Source: Bacteroidales bacterium (GTDB taxonomy: Bacteria; Bacteroidota; Bacteroidia; Bacteroidales; UBA932). Taken from it: a stretch of 34,086 bases of DNA. The stretch lies in NCBI GenBank assembly GCA_017934185.1, contig JAGBJY010000032.1, positions 1 through 34,086 of the forward strand. Reading direction: 5' to 3'. Below the pieces are notes generated by a model. It was not told the origin of the DNA. It ran no database searches and was given only the letters and a program-made list of their open reading frames with translations. Shown piece by piece: positions 1 through 7,631 of the stretch (position 1 is the first letter of the stretch; each line of letters begins with the position of its first letter). The translations under genes and the position numbers were made by a program.

Positions 1-52
1 CCTTCCCCTCATCTCCCTTCCTCACCCCCCCTCCATATTACTACAAAGTCAG

Positions 53-99
53 AAAAAAAACAAGGCCACAAATCGCCCACTACAGCGGTCTGTGGCCTT
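53..99 (-). terminator. Intrinsic terminator of the ABC-F gene
   Basis: On the minus strand a 9-bp perfect stem (AAGGCCACA at 99-91 pairing with TGTGGCCTT at 70-62) encloses a 20-base loop in which CGC and GCG can pair further. One base after the stem come eight U residues (positions 60-53). This is a classical rho-independent terminator, about 85 bases past the ABC-F stop codon. On the plus strand the A-run precedes the stem, so it works for minus-strand transcription only. Confidence 0.85.
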
Positions 100-124
100 A
101 TCTTTCGCCCTGCCTGACTAAATC

Positions 125-160
125 AAAGTGTCAAACATGGGTTTGTAAAGATAACACTTT
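125..160. repeat. Nested inverted repeat in the 3' UTR of the ABC-F gene
   Basis: AAAGTGT (125-131) pairs with ACACTTT (154-160). Inside it CAAAC (132-136) pairs with GTTTG (141-145) around the loop ATGG. The structure lies between the ABC-F stop codon and its terminator. It could be part of the mRNA 3' end or of a short 3'-derived RNA; nothing shows which. Confidence 0.4.
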
Positions 161-183
161 TTAATGAAACTCCCAATTCCGGT

Positions 184-2001
184 TTAAATTTCTTGCAATT
201 CCAGCCAGCGCATCTCTGCGGCATCCAGTTCTTCCTGCAGGGTGCCATAGCGGGCCGATGCTTCCAGCAGCTCCTGCCCCTGGAGCGTTCCGCTGCAGAG
301 TCGGGTTTCCAACTCGGCCTTTTCCGCTTCCAGCCCCGGCAGCTTTTCCTCCAGGGCCCTGAGTTCCTGCTGCTCCTTCCAGGAGAGCTTGCGCCTGGAA
401 GATGCCCGGTCGGTGCCGGGCATGTCGGATCCCTTGCCGGGCATGACGGGTTTGGACTTTTTAGCGTCATGGCCGGTCTGATCGGCCATCTTCTTCCCGG
501 CCTCATAATCCTTGATGAACGTCCTGTACTCCGTGTAATTGCCGATGAAGTCCTTCACCACGCCGTCTCCGCAGAACACAAAGAGGTGGTCTACCAGGCG
601 GTCCAGGAAGTGACGGTCGTGCGAGACAATCAGGAGCGAGCCCTTGAACTCCTGCAAGTACTCTTCCAGCACTTCCAGCGTCACAATGTCCAGGTCGTTG
701 GTGGGCTCGTCCAGGATAAGGAAATTGGGCTGCCGCATAAGGATGGTCAGCAGGTACAGCCGCCTTCTCTCCCCGCCGGAAAGCCGCTCTACGGGCGTTT
801 GCAGCATGTCGTGCGGGAACAGGAAGCGGCTCAGAAGATGGGTGTCATTCACGGTCTGGAGCACCGTCTGGCCGGGTTTGAACTGCATGCCGGCCTGGTG
901 ATAATAGCCGATTTTCAGCGATTCCCCCAGGTCTATCACGCCTTCCAGCGTTCCGCCCAGCTCCGGCGTCCATCCGCCCGTGATGAGGTTCAGGAAGGTG
1001 GTCTTGCCGCTGGCATTCCGGCCCACGATGCCCACGCGCTCATAGCGCTGGAAATTGTAGGTGAAGTGGCTCAGGTAGCACTGATTCTCCCACCAGAAAC
1101 TCACGTCCTTGCAGTTGATTACCTTGTTCCCCAGATAAGTGCTTTTGGCCTGGGTCTCGGAAAGGTCCACCTGCTTCTGGACGTAGCTGTCATCGGCCCG
1201 ATCCTTGATGTCCCAGAAGGCCTGCTTGCGGTATTTGGCTTTGCCGGTGCGGGCGCAGGGGCTGGCGTGCATCCACTCCAGCTCCCGCCTGTAGAGATTT
1301 CTAACCTTCTCTGTCTCAGCGTTGTAGTTGTCTATCCGTTCCTGGCGCTTTTCCAGGAAGTTCATGTAGTCGCCGCGATAGATGTAAATCTTGCCCCGGT
1401 CCAGTTCCATCACGGTATTGCACACGCGGTCCAGGAAATAGCGGTCGTGGGTAACCATGAAAAGGGTGCAGCGGCTGTGCCTGAGATGACTTTCCAAAAA
1501 CTCGATGGCGTCCAGGTCCAAGTGGTTGGTGGGCTCGTCCATGATGTAGAAATCGGCCTCGGAAGAGAGCATGGCGGTGAGGGCCACGCGTTTCACTTCC
1601 CCGCCGGAAAGGCCGCTCATGGGCTTGTCCGCATCGGTGAGTCCGAACTGGGTCAGCAGCTGCTTCACCTTTAACTCATACTGCCACAGATGGTCCGGAT
1701 CGAGCCCCCGGGTCCACTGCCGGGAACTCTCCATAAGCTGCTCCCAGATACTGTTCTTCGGATTGTAAGCGTACTCCTGCTCCAGGAATGCAATGCGTAT
1801 GTCTTTGAGAAACAGCACCTTCCCGCCGCTGTCCGATGCGTCCTTCCCCGCCAGTATCTTCAGCAGCGACGTCTTCCCCGTCCCGTTGGGCGCTATGAGA
1901 GCCACCTTGTCGCCCTCATTGATATTGAACCCAATCCCGCTGAACAGCACCTTGGGCCCGTAACTCTTGGAAATATTCTCAATCTGAAGATAACTCGACA
2001 T
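184..2001 (-). CDS. uup: ABC-F family ATPase, Uup type
   Basis: A soluble protein of 605 residues with two ABC ATPase domains in tandem and no membrane segments, which is the ABC-F arrangement. These proteins act on ribosomes or, for Uup, on branched DNA intermediates and ribosome-linked processes. Domain 1 has Walker A APNGTGKT (37-44), signature LSGGEVKR and Walker B IMDEPTNHLD. Domain 2 has GRNASGKTT, LSGGERRRL and ILDEPTNDLD. A charged C-terminal coiled coil (about residues 535-605) follows, as in Uup. The ATG at 2001 was chosen because the protein then begins right before the first ABC domain and a TATCTTTG promoter box lies 8 bases upstream; a longer frame would run through the REP element. 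The linker at about residues 519-534 is encoded by a palindromic repeat (separate entry). The family is certain, the Uup subgroup likely. Confidence 0.92.
   Translation of the reverse strand: MSSYLQIENISKSYGPKVLFSGIGFNINEGDKVALIAPNGTGKTSLLKILAGKDASDSGGKVLFLKDIRIAFLEQEYAYNPKNSIWEQLMESSRQWTRGLDPDHLWQYELKVKQLLTQFGLTDADKPMSGLSGGEVKRVALTAMLSSEADFYIMDEPTNHLDLDAIEFLESHLRHSRCTLFMVTHDRYFLDRVCNTVMELDRGKIYIYRGDYMNFLEKRQERIDNYNAETEKVRNLYRRELEWMHASPCARTGKAKYRKQAFWDIKDRADDSYVQKQVDLSETQAKSTYLGNKVINCKDVSFWWENQCYLSHFTYNFQRYERVGIVGRNASGKTTFLNLITGGWTPELGGTLEGVIDLGESLKIGYYHQAGMQFKPGQTVLQTVNDTHLLSRFLFPHDMLQTPVERLSGGERRRLYLLTILMRQPNFLILDEPTNDLDIVTLEVLEEYLQEFKGSLLIVSHDRHFLDRLVDHLFVFCGDGVVKDFIGNYTEYRTFIKDYEAGKKMADQTGHDAKKSKPVMPGKGSDMPGTDRASSRRKLSWKEQQELRALEEKLPGLEAEKAELETRLCSGTLQGQELLEASARYGTLQEELDAAEMRWLELQEI
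401..447 (+). repeat. GAT-hairpin-ATGAC palindromic repeat, two adjacent units inside the ABC-F gene
   Basis: Read on the plus strand, unit 1 (401-426) starts with GAT, has the stem ATGCCCGG/CCGGGCAT (402-409 with 416-423), and ends ATGTC. Unit 2 (428-447) starts GAT, has the weaker stem CCC/GGG, and ends ATGAC. The pair keeps the ABC-F frame open and encodes residues 519-534 in the linker between the second ATPase domain and the coiled coil. The first unit matches the xerC copy at 20664-20688, with a compensatory change of the innermost stem pair. Confidence 0.7.
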
Positions 2002-2009
2002 AGCGCCTG

Positions 2010-2017
2010 CAAAGATA
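2010..2017 (-). promoter_or_regulatory. Promoter -7 box of the ABC-F gene
   Basis: TATCTTTG on the minus strand matches the Bacteroidetes sigma-ABfr consensus TAnnTTTG. Only 8 bases separate it from the start codon at 2001, so the transcript leader would be at most a few bases. No clear TTG box is seen upstream. Confidence 0.6.
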
Positions 2018-2032
2018 CGAAAAAACTGCGAG

Positions 2033-2123
2033 GTGTGCATGAAGGTCCATCGCTTGGACCCTCGCGAGCAAAAATGGGGGTAAAATGCTCGTGAAGGTCC
2101 AAACCGTGGACCCACATGCACAC
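2033..2123. repeat. REP-like double-hairpin palindromic element, copy A
   Basis: A 91-bp imperfect palindrome. The outer arms GTGTGCATG (2033-2041) and CATGCACAC (2115-2123) are perfect inverted repeats. Two hairpins follow one another: GGTCCA-tcgct-TGGACC (2044-2060) and GGTCCA-aaccg-TGGACC (2096-2112). Between them CGCGAGCA (2063-2070) pairs with TGCTCGTG (2086-2093), with one G-T pair. Each GGTCCA hairpin is preceded by CRTGAA. A second copy lies at 7632-7721. The element sits immediately upstream of a REP-associated transposase gene, the usual setting for a REP sequence and its RAYT. Confidence 0.85.
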
Positions 2124-2150
2124 GGAACCAAAATTTTTATCAAAAAAGCC

Positions 2151-2181
2151 TTGCAAATAACTGATTCTATGTCTATTTTTG
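2151..2181 (+). promoter_or_regulatory. Promoter of the RAYT / helicase pair
   Basis: TTG (2151-2153), then 20 bases, then TATTTTTG (2174-2181), matching the Bacteroidetes TTG / TAnnTTTG pattern with proper spacing. The start codon is 33 bases further on, so this gene has a true leader. The sequence GGAGTAAGAGGAT just before the ATG is purine-rich and could serve as a ribosome binding site. Confidence 0.65.
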
Positions 2182-2214
2182 TACAGGAACTCCATTCTAA
2201 CGGAGTAAGAGGAT

Positions 2215-3087
2215 ATGATGGGTCAGAGCGAATTCTATCTGGTTTCAACCGACCACCTGGAAACAACACTGTGGTTCAGGGATGAAGATGATTTTAAACA
2301 GGGGATGAATGCTGTAGCATTGATTGCTTCAGTCGCGCACGTATGTGTAGTGGCCTTTATTCTAATGTCCAACCATGTTCATTTCTTACTGCAATGCAGC
2401 AAAGGCAAAGCTGCCCTGTTTATTGAGTCCTACAAGAGCCAGTATTCACGCTACTACAGCAAAAAATATGGCGTGAAAGAACTCCTTAGAAGAAATGGTG
2501 TGGATATCAGGGAAATACCTCTGGAGAATGAATCGCTAGAGAGAGCTATCGCTTATGTCCAGGCCAACCCTGTTGCCGCAAACATCTGCCTCTCCGCCTC
2601 CGACTATCCCTGGGGTAGCGGAAGCTGTTTTTTCCGCCCATCTCCACTCATGGGCACACCGCTTGAATCACTCAGCAAACGGAAACAGTACTCTCTTCTG
2701 CACAGCCGGCAGTCAGTTTCGGAAAGGCTGATTATTGGAGCAGAAGGATATATTGATCCACGCAGTTATGTTAACATCCATCTGGTAGAATCTGTTTTCC
2801 GCACCCCAAAAAGGATGAATTTTTTCCTCCTCAACTCTTCCAAAGCCAAACGGCGCCTGGAAAATGACTCCGACATTCCCGCTTTCCGTGATCAGGTGGT
2901 TTCATCGGCTCTGGGAGACCTATGCACAACCTTGTTCGGTACGCCAAGTTTCAATACCCTCTCAGAGCAAGGTCAGGCAGAGATTCTTAAGCAGGTAAAA
3001 TACCGCTTTTCTTCCAACGTACACCAACTCTCGCGCGTATGCGGAAAAGATTATGAAGAGGTCTGTCATCTTCTGGAAACAGTATAA
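2215..3087 (+). CDS. REP-associated tyrosine transposase (RAYT), Y1/HUH superfamily
   Basis: A protein of 290 residues. The N-terminal half is a Y1_Tnp (IS200-like) domain: the metal-binding HUH motif is MSNHVHFLL with H54 and H56, followed by a helix with candidate nucleophile tyrosines (Y73, Y77, Y80, Y81; the YSRYY stretch). The segment YVQANPVAANICLSAS-YPWGSG is typical of Bacteroidetes RAYTs. The C-terminal part (about 230-290) is helical and ends in what looks like a helix-turn-helix. RAYTs nick single-stranded REP hairpins and are linked to the spread of REP sequences. REP-like copy A lies just upstream and copy B at 7632. No terminal inverted repeats or target duplications delimit an IS. 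It is more AT-rich than its neighbours, which suggests later acquisition. ATG at 2218 is an alternative start. Confidence 0.85.
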   Translation: MMGQSEFYLVSTDHLETTLWFRDEDDFKQGMNAVALIASVAHVCVVAFILMSNHVHFLLQCSKGKAALFIESYKSQYSRYYSKKYGVKELLRRNGVDIREIPLENESLERAIAYVQANPVAANICLSASDYPWGSGSCFFRPSPLMGTPLESLSKRKQYSLLHSRQSVSERLIIGAEGYIDPRSYVNIHLVESVFRTPKRMNFFLLNSSKAKRRLENDSDIPAFRDQVVSSALGDLCTTLFGTPSFNTLSEQGQAEILKQVKYRFSSNVHQLSRVCGKDYEEVCHLLETV

Positions 3088-3089
3088 GT

Positions 3090-5234
3090 ATGGAAATTGT
3101 GAAAGACCGCCTTTTTGCGCTGGCGGAGAAATACGTGAATGAGACGGGCGTGTCGGTGTTCCTTACCGGAAAGGCGGGGACGGGAAAGACCACGTTCCTC
3201 CGGTACATCGTGGAGCATACGTGCAAGCGGGCTGTGGTGCTGGCTCCCACGGGCGTGGCGGCCGTGAACGCCCAGGGAAGCACCATCCATTCGTTCTTCG
3301 GCCTGCCGCTGTGCCCTTACCTGCCAGACGTTCCGGAGCTCCAGACGGAGTACCAGATGCCGGAGCGCTACAGGCGCATAAAACGCGATAAGGAACGGAT
3401 TATCAAAACCTTGGACCTTCTCATTATTGACGAGATTTCCATGGTCCGGGCCGATTTGCTGGACGCCGTGGACATGAGCCTCAGGCGCCTGAGGCATTCG
3501 GACAAGCCCTTTGGCGGAGTCCAGCTTCTGATGATTGGCGATGCCCAGCAGCTTTCCCCAGTGGTCACCGAACAGGAGCGGCCGTACATCCAAAGAGTGT
3601 ACCCCTCGCCGTATTTCTTCCACTCCAAGGCGCTGCTGCGGCTCCATTACGTAACTATTGAATTACAAGCAATTTACCGTCAGGAAGACCAGGCCTTTAT
3701 TAACCTTCTCAACGCCGTACGGGAGCAACGTCTGAGCCGGGAAATGCTCCAGAAACTCAATTCACGCGTGGGCGCTCCAGCCGGTGAAGACTGGATTCGC
3801 CTTACCACCCACAACGTACAGGCCGACAGCATCAACCAGGAAAAGATGGCCGCCCTTCCCAGTAAGGAACACATCTTTGAGGCCTCCATTCAAGGTGACT
3901 ACCCCGAAAGCCTGTACCCCGCAGCAACGCAGCTGCATCTGAAAGTGGGAGCACGGGTGATGTTCCTCCGCAATGACCCGGAAGGCCAGTTCTACAACGG
4001 CAAAATAGCCACGGTCTCTGAAATCCATCCGGAGGCGGTTCAAGTGACCGATGATAAGGGTAAAGAGCTCACCGTCAGCAGGATGTCCTGGGAGAACATG
4101 CAGTATAGCCTGAATGAAGAAAACGGAGAAATTGAGCAGAAAACCATCGGCTCGTTTTCCCAGTTTCCGCTGCGTCCTGCCTGGGCCATTACCATTCACA
4201 AGAGCCAGGGCCTTACCTTCGAGCATGTGATTATCGATGCCGGCGCCGCCTTCGCTTTCGGGCAGGTGTACGTGGCCCTGTCCCGCTGCCGCTCGCTGGA
4301 AGGCATTTCGCTCTCGCGTCCCATCACGCCGTCCGTGCTTTTCCAGGAGGCCGATGTCACTGCCTTCCACGCCGGTTTCCCCAGCGTAAACTCAGTAGCC
4401 GAAGCCCTTCCTTCCTGGCAACAGCGCTACGCCCAGGACCTAAGGGCCGATTGTTTCACCTTCGAAGCGCTCCGGCAGCAGCTCTGCACCCTTCGGAAAC
4501 TCTGGCGCGAGCATCTGGGAAAAGCGCATCCGGAGCTTTTGGAAACCCTGGAAAAAGCAAGCTCACAAGTGATTGAGGCAGAGTCAGTTGCTCTCCGGTT
4601 CCGCAAACAGATGGCAGCGCTCTCCACGCAAGCATCGGCCCTGAAAGAGAGGATGGAAAAGGCGGCGGCCTATTTCCTGCCCATCTTGGAGGGCCTTCCT
4701 GTACGCACCTGGCTTTCGGCCGAAATCGGGAATGCCGAGCTGCGCAAACGGGTGCAGCGGCTGGGCGCCGAATTGCTCCCCCAGTGGCAGATGCATCTGC
4801 TTACACTTCGGGAGGTACTGGCGAACGGTTTTGACTCCGGCAAATACTTGAAGCTCAGGACGCAAGCCTTGCTGGGCGAAGCGGGCCCGCGGAAACAAGC
4901 CCGGAAACTCAAAGAGCCCAAGCCGGAGAAAGTGCCCACAACGCAGCAGACCCTGGCCCTGTACCGGGAAGGCCTGGACCTCAGTGCCATTGCCCGGCGC
5001 CGGGAACTGAGCCAGGAAACCATCTTCCGCCACCTGCTGTCCTTTGTGGAAAGCGGAGAGGTGGACATCCACGACCTTGTGCCGGAAGAGCATCTGCTGG
5101 CCGTAGTGGACTACTTTACGCAGCATCCGGAGGTGACGATGCTCTCGCCCTGCTATGAAGCCCTGGGCGGTGCCGTTCCGTATGAGGAGATCCGTGCCGT
5201 CCGGTATTGGATGAAACCCGGCGAGCGTGCATAA
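3090..5234 (+). CDS. PIF1/RecD-like superfamily 1 DNA helicase with C-terminal HTH domain
   Basis: 714 residues. Walker A GKAGTGKT (27-34), motif Ia LAPTGVAA, Walker B IIDEIS (112-117), motif III GDAQQLSPV (150-158), a late HKSQGLTFEHV motif and motif VI YVALSRC. This set defines the PIF1/RecD branch of SF1 helicases, which move 5'-3' on DNA and resolve structures such as hairpins and G-quadruplexes. The middle (about 430-610) is helical. The last hundred residues contain a helix-turn-helix of the kind found at the end of bacterial PIF1-like helicases. The gene begins 2 bases after the RAYT stop and has no promoter of its own in that gap, so it probably shares the RAYT transcript. Its stop lies 7 bases from the stop of the convergent lplA. 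Confidence 0.88.
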   Translation: MEIVKDRLFALAEKYVNETGVSVFLTGKAGTGKTTFLRYIVEHTCKRAVVLAPTGVAAVNAQGSTIHSFFGLPLCPYLPDVPELQTEYQMPERYRRIKRDKERIIKTLDLLIIDEISMVRADLLDAVDMSLRRLRHSDKPFGGVQLLMIGDAQQLSPVVTEQERPYIQRVYPSPYFFHSKALLRLHYVTIELQAIYRQEDQAFINLLNAVREQRLSREMLQKLNSRVGAPAGEDWIRLTTHNVQADSINQEKMAALPSKEHIFEASIQGDYPESLYPAATQLHLKVGARVMFLRNDPEGQFYNGKIATVSEIHPEAVQVTDDKGKELTVSRMSWENMQYSLNEENGEIEQKTIGSFSQFPLRPAWAITIHKSQGLTFEHVIIDAGAAFAFGQVYVALSRCRSLEGISLSRPITPSVLFQEADVTAFHAGFPSVNSVAEALPSWQQRYAQDLRADCFTFEALRQQLCTLRKLWREHLGKAHPELLETLEKASSQVIEAESVALRFRKQMAALSTQASALKERMEKAAAYFLPILEGLPVRTWLSAEIGNAELRKRVQRLGAELLPQWQMHLLTLREVLANGFDSGKYLKLRTQALLGEAGPRKQARKLKEPKPEKVPTTQQTLALYREGLDLSAIARRRELSQETIFRHLLSFVESGEVDIHDLVPEEHLLAVVDYFTQHPEVTMLSPCYEALGGAVPYEEIRAVRYWMKPGERA

Positions 5235-5241
5235 TGTACGT

Positions 5242-6180
5242 TTAACTGAAAAGGGATGTGAATTCTGCTGGCGTAAGGGCATCGAAGTAGGGAGAGACGT
5301 CCAGGGCGGCCAGGTCTTCCAGACGCAACCCTTTGAGGCGGGCGGCCAGGTCCGAGGCGGGGCGGTTGCCCAGGAAGTCGCCGCCGAACGCTACGTTTTC
5401 CAGCACGCCGTGATTAAGGCTGTAGCGCACTTCCACCGTTCCGCAGGCAAATTTCCGCCGGCTTTGGAAACTGGCCGATGGCGAGTGGCCGTAAATCCAC
5501 TCCCACTGGCGGAATCTCTCATCGGCAAGGCGGTCGATGGAGCGCAGCTGGTCCGGGGTAAGGCACACCTGCGGGGAGCCATCGGCCAGAATCCCGTGCA
5601 GGGCATCGCGGAAACTCAAAATGTCCGGGAACTGGGGCAAATAGTCGCGCAAATTGGCCACCCGGCTGCGTACAGAGGCAATTCCGGCGGCTTCCAGCTT
5701 GCTGCCGGGAACGCGCAGTGCTTCCGTAAGAACCTCAATATCCACGTCCCACATGAGCGTGCCGTGAATCATCATGCGGTCTTTTGAGAGCCGCTTGGCA
5801 TAGCCGGAGCACTTGTGGCCGTCTACCAGAATGTCGTTGCGGCCGGAGCGCTCGGCGGAAACGCCCAGCTGCCGAAGCACGGCGGGCATGGTTTCAAAGG
5901 CGTTTTCCATTTCCCGGATGGGCCCGGCAATGCTGTAATTGAGGTTTTGAAGGTCGTGGTATACCGCACCGCCGCCGGTTACACGCCGGGCCAGCTGGAT
6001 GCCGTGGGCCTCAAGATACGGAAGATTCACCTCCGCGTAAGCACTCTGATTGAGGCCGATAATCACGGCCGGAGCATTCCTCCAAAGGCAGAAAACCTGC
6101 TCCTGCAGGCCTTCCAGCAGGAATTCGTCATGCGCCATGTTCCAGGCGGCATCGGTATGGTCATTCAATATGTACTTCAT
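5242..6180 (-). CDS. lplA: Lipoate--protein ligase A family protein
   Basis: 312 residues. It activates lipoate (or octanoate) with ATP and attaches it to a lysine of 2-oxoacid dehydrogenase E2 subunits or GcvH. The family signature RRVTGGGAVYHD (65-76) forms the lipoyl-AMP loop, and NDILVDGHKCSG contains the expected active lysine (K123). The C-terminal third resembles the LplA accessory domain. ATG at 6180 gives the usual N-terminus (MKYILNDHTDAAWNMA); a longer frame would run past the mnmA promoter. An E3 gene (lpd) lies two genes away, which fits a role in lipoate-dependent dehydrogenases. Confidence 0.88.
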   Translation of the reverse strand: MKYILNDHTDAAWNMAHDEFLLEGLQEQVFCLWRNAPAVIIGLNQSAYAEVNLPYLEAHGIQLARRVTGGGAVYHDLQNLNYSIAGPIREMENAFETMPAVLRQLGVSAERSGRNDILVDGHKCSGYAKRLSKDRMMIHGTLMWDVDIEVLTEALRVPGSKLEAAGIASVRSRVANLRDYLPQFPDILSFRDALHGILADGSPQVCLTPDQLRSIDRLADERFRQWEWIYGHSPSASFQSRRKFACGTVEVRYSLNHGVLENVAFGGDFLGNRPASDLAARLKGLRLEDLAALDVSPYFDALTPAEFTSLFS

Positions 6181-6188
6181 AGAGGGTG

Positions 6189-6196
6189 TAAATATA
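6189..6196 (-). promoter_or_regulatory. Possible weak promoter box of lplA
   Basis: TATATTTA on the minus strand differs from TAnnTTTG in the last base. It lies 8 bases before the lplA start and back to back with the mnmA box at 6210-6217. Confidence 0.35.
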
Positions 6197-6209
6197 GACA
6201 AAAAATGTG

Positions 6210-6217
6210 TAATTTTG
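6210..6217 (+). promoter_or_regulatory. Promoter -7 box of mnmA
   Basis: TAATTTTG fits TAnnTTTG. It ends 4 bases before the GTG start codon at 6222. Its first three bases are also an in-frame TAA, so translation cannot start further upstream. Confidence 0.6.
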
Positions 6218-6221
6218 CACC

Positions 6222-7631
6222 GTGGACAAGTCAAAGATAAAAGTTTGCATCGGGCTTTCCGGCGGGGTAGACTCGTCGGTGGCGGCGTACCTTCTCAAGA
6301 AAGAGGGCTACGACGTTTTTGCCATGTTCATGCAAAACTGGCATGAGGCCGATGCAACGCTCCATGGCGACTGCGAGTGGGAGGAAGACCGTTTTGTGGC
6401 CGAAATGGTGGCCCGCAAAATAGGCATTCCTTTCTATTTTGTGGACCTTTCGCGCACCTATCGTCAGCGGGTGGTGGACTACATGTTTGACGAATACGCC
6501 AAGGGCCGCACCCCCAACCCGGACGTCCTGTGCAACCGAGAAATCAAGTTCGACGCCTTCCTTGAGGTGGCGATCAAGTATGGGGCCGATTATGTGGCCA
6601 CGGGGCACTATTGCCGGAAGGAGATCCTTCGCTCCGCTCAGGATGACAAAGCGGTTTATCGGATCATGGAGGGCACGGACCCTAACAAAGACCAGACGTA
6701 TTTCCTCTGTCAATTGTCGCAGGAGCAGCTTTCCAAGGCGCTTTTCCCCATCGGCCACCTGACCAAACCTGAGGTGCGGCGCATTGCCAAGGAGGCCGAC
6801 CTGCCATCGGCCGAAAAGAAGGATTCGCAGGGCATCTGCTTTGTGGGAAAGGTGGATTTGCCCACTTTCCTAAAGCAGAAACTGACGTCTGTGGAAGGCC
6901 CCGTGGTAGAAGTTTTTGATGCCTATTATGCCGATAATCCGCTGTACCAGTGGCAACAAAGCTTCCTGACAGGGATTTTGAAACCGGGCGCAACGCTGGA
7001 GCGCACCGTGCGGTATGCCCCGGAAGAGAAAGTCCTTACATCCGATGGGAAACCTTTGGGCGAAAGTCCGTTCCGGGAAGAGGCCGTGGCGGCCCTTAGG
7101 GATGCGGAACTGGACCATCTGGCCCTGCCTGTCAAGTACGATATTGCTTTTGAGACGGAAACTTACCGCTCCGGAAAGCACCATATCAAGAAGACGCGCT
7201 ATAAGGAGAATCCCCACGGCCGCATTGTGGGAACGCACGAAGGTGCGCAGTTCTATACCATCGGCCAGCGGAAAGGATTGGGCATTGGAGGACACTCGGA
7301 GCCCGTTTTTGTCATTGCTACGGATACTTCTTCCAATACCGTTTACGTGGGCGAGGGGCATCACCATAAGGGGCTCAGCCGCTTCTGCCTCAGGATTGCT
7401 GCTTCGGAAGTGCACTGGATACGCCCGGACCTTGCCATGCCCGTTGGGGCCGTTCGCCGCTGCCGGGTGCGCATCCGTTACCGTCAGCCGCTCCAGAGCG
7501 CCACGCTTCTGATGCGCCCGGAGGGCCTGTACGTTCTTTTTGACGAGCCCCAACGCGGCATCTCGCCCGGCCAGTTCTGCGTCTGGTACGACGGAGAGGA
7601 AATGCAGGGCTCCGGTCCCATTCAGGCCTAA
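6222..7631 (+). CDS. mnmA: tRNA-specific 2-thiouridylase MnmA with a large insertion
   Basis: 469 residues; makes 2-thiouridine at position 34 of tRNA-Lys, -Glu and -Gln. The PP-loop is GLSGGVDSS (11-19). The catalytic cysteines are C104 (DVLCNREIKF) and C206 (SQGICFVGK). DPNKDQTYFL and YTIGQRKGLGIGG are family motifs, and the C-terminal beta-barrel domain is present. Usual length is about 350-380. The excess is mostly a charged insertion at about residues 226-332, between the FLKQKL segment and GTHEGAQFYTIGQRKG. A second, small insertion at residues 134-144 (EILRSAQDDKA) is encoded by a palindromic repeat. The start is GTG at 6222; TAA lies in frame just upstream, and the promoter box ends 4 bases before it, implying a leaderless mRNA. 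Confidence 0.93.
   Translation: MDKSKIKVCIGLSGGVDSSVAAYLLKKEGYDVFAMFMQNWHEADATLHGDCEWEEDRFVAEMVARKIGIPFYFVDLSRTYRQRVVDYMFDEYAKGRTPNPDVLCNREIKFDAFLEVAIKYGADYVATGHYCRKEILRSAQDDKAVYRIMEGTDPNKDQTYFLCQLSQEQLSKALFPIGHLTKPEVRRIAKEADLPSAEKKDSQGICFVGKVDLPTFLKQKLTSVEGPVVEVFDAYYADNPLYQWQQSFLTGILKPGATLERTVRYAPEEKVLTSDGKPLGESPFREEAVAALRDAELDHLALPVKYDIAFETETYRSGKHHIKKTRYKENPHGRIVGTHEGAQFYTIGQRKGLGIGGHSEPVFVIATDTSSNTVYVGEGHHHKGLSRFCLRIAASEVHWIRPDLAMPVGAVRRCRVRIRYRQPLQSATLLMRPEGLYVLFDEPQRGISPGQFCVWYDGEEMQGSGPIQA
6623..6648 (+). repeat. GAT-hairpin-ATGACA palindromic repeat inside mnmA
   Basis: A 26-bp unit starting GAT and ending ATGACA, with stem ATCCT (6624-6628) and AGGAT (6640-6644). It encodes ILRSAQDD in a loop between two strands of the PP-loop domain. 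The unit at 20858-20883 is the same word with ATTCT/AGAAT in the stem, a compensatory change, and one changed loop base. Reading frame and catalytic residues are intact. Confidence 0.75.

Noticed and set aside
1-40. Pyrimidine-rich tract at the left end as a regulatory or triplex element
   Set aside because: It is at the window edge with no context; composition alone does not support a function.
193-1674. Long open frame (493 codons) on the plus strand opposite the ABC-F gene
   Set aside because: It is a GC-driven shadow of a well-conserved gene; the translation has no recognisable domain. The same applies to the 544-codon frame opposite the NPCBM protein (12299-13933) and other long antisense frames.
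2033-3087. A complete IS200/IS605 insertion sequence
   Set aside because: The gene lacks IS-type left and right end hairpins flanking it on both sides, no TnpB is present, and the protein has RAYT features. The single flanking palindrome is repeated elsewhere as a REP.
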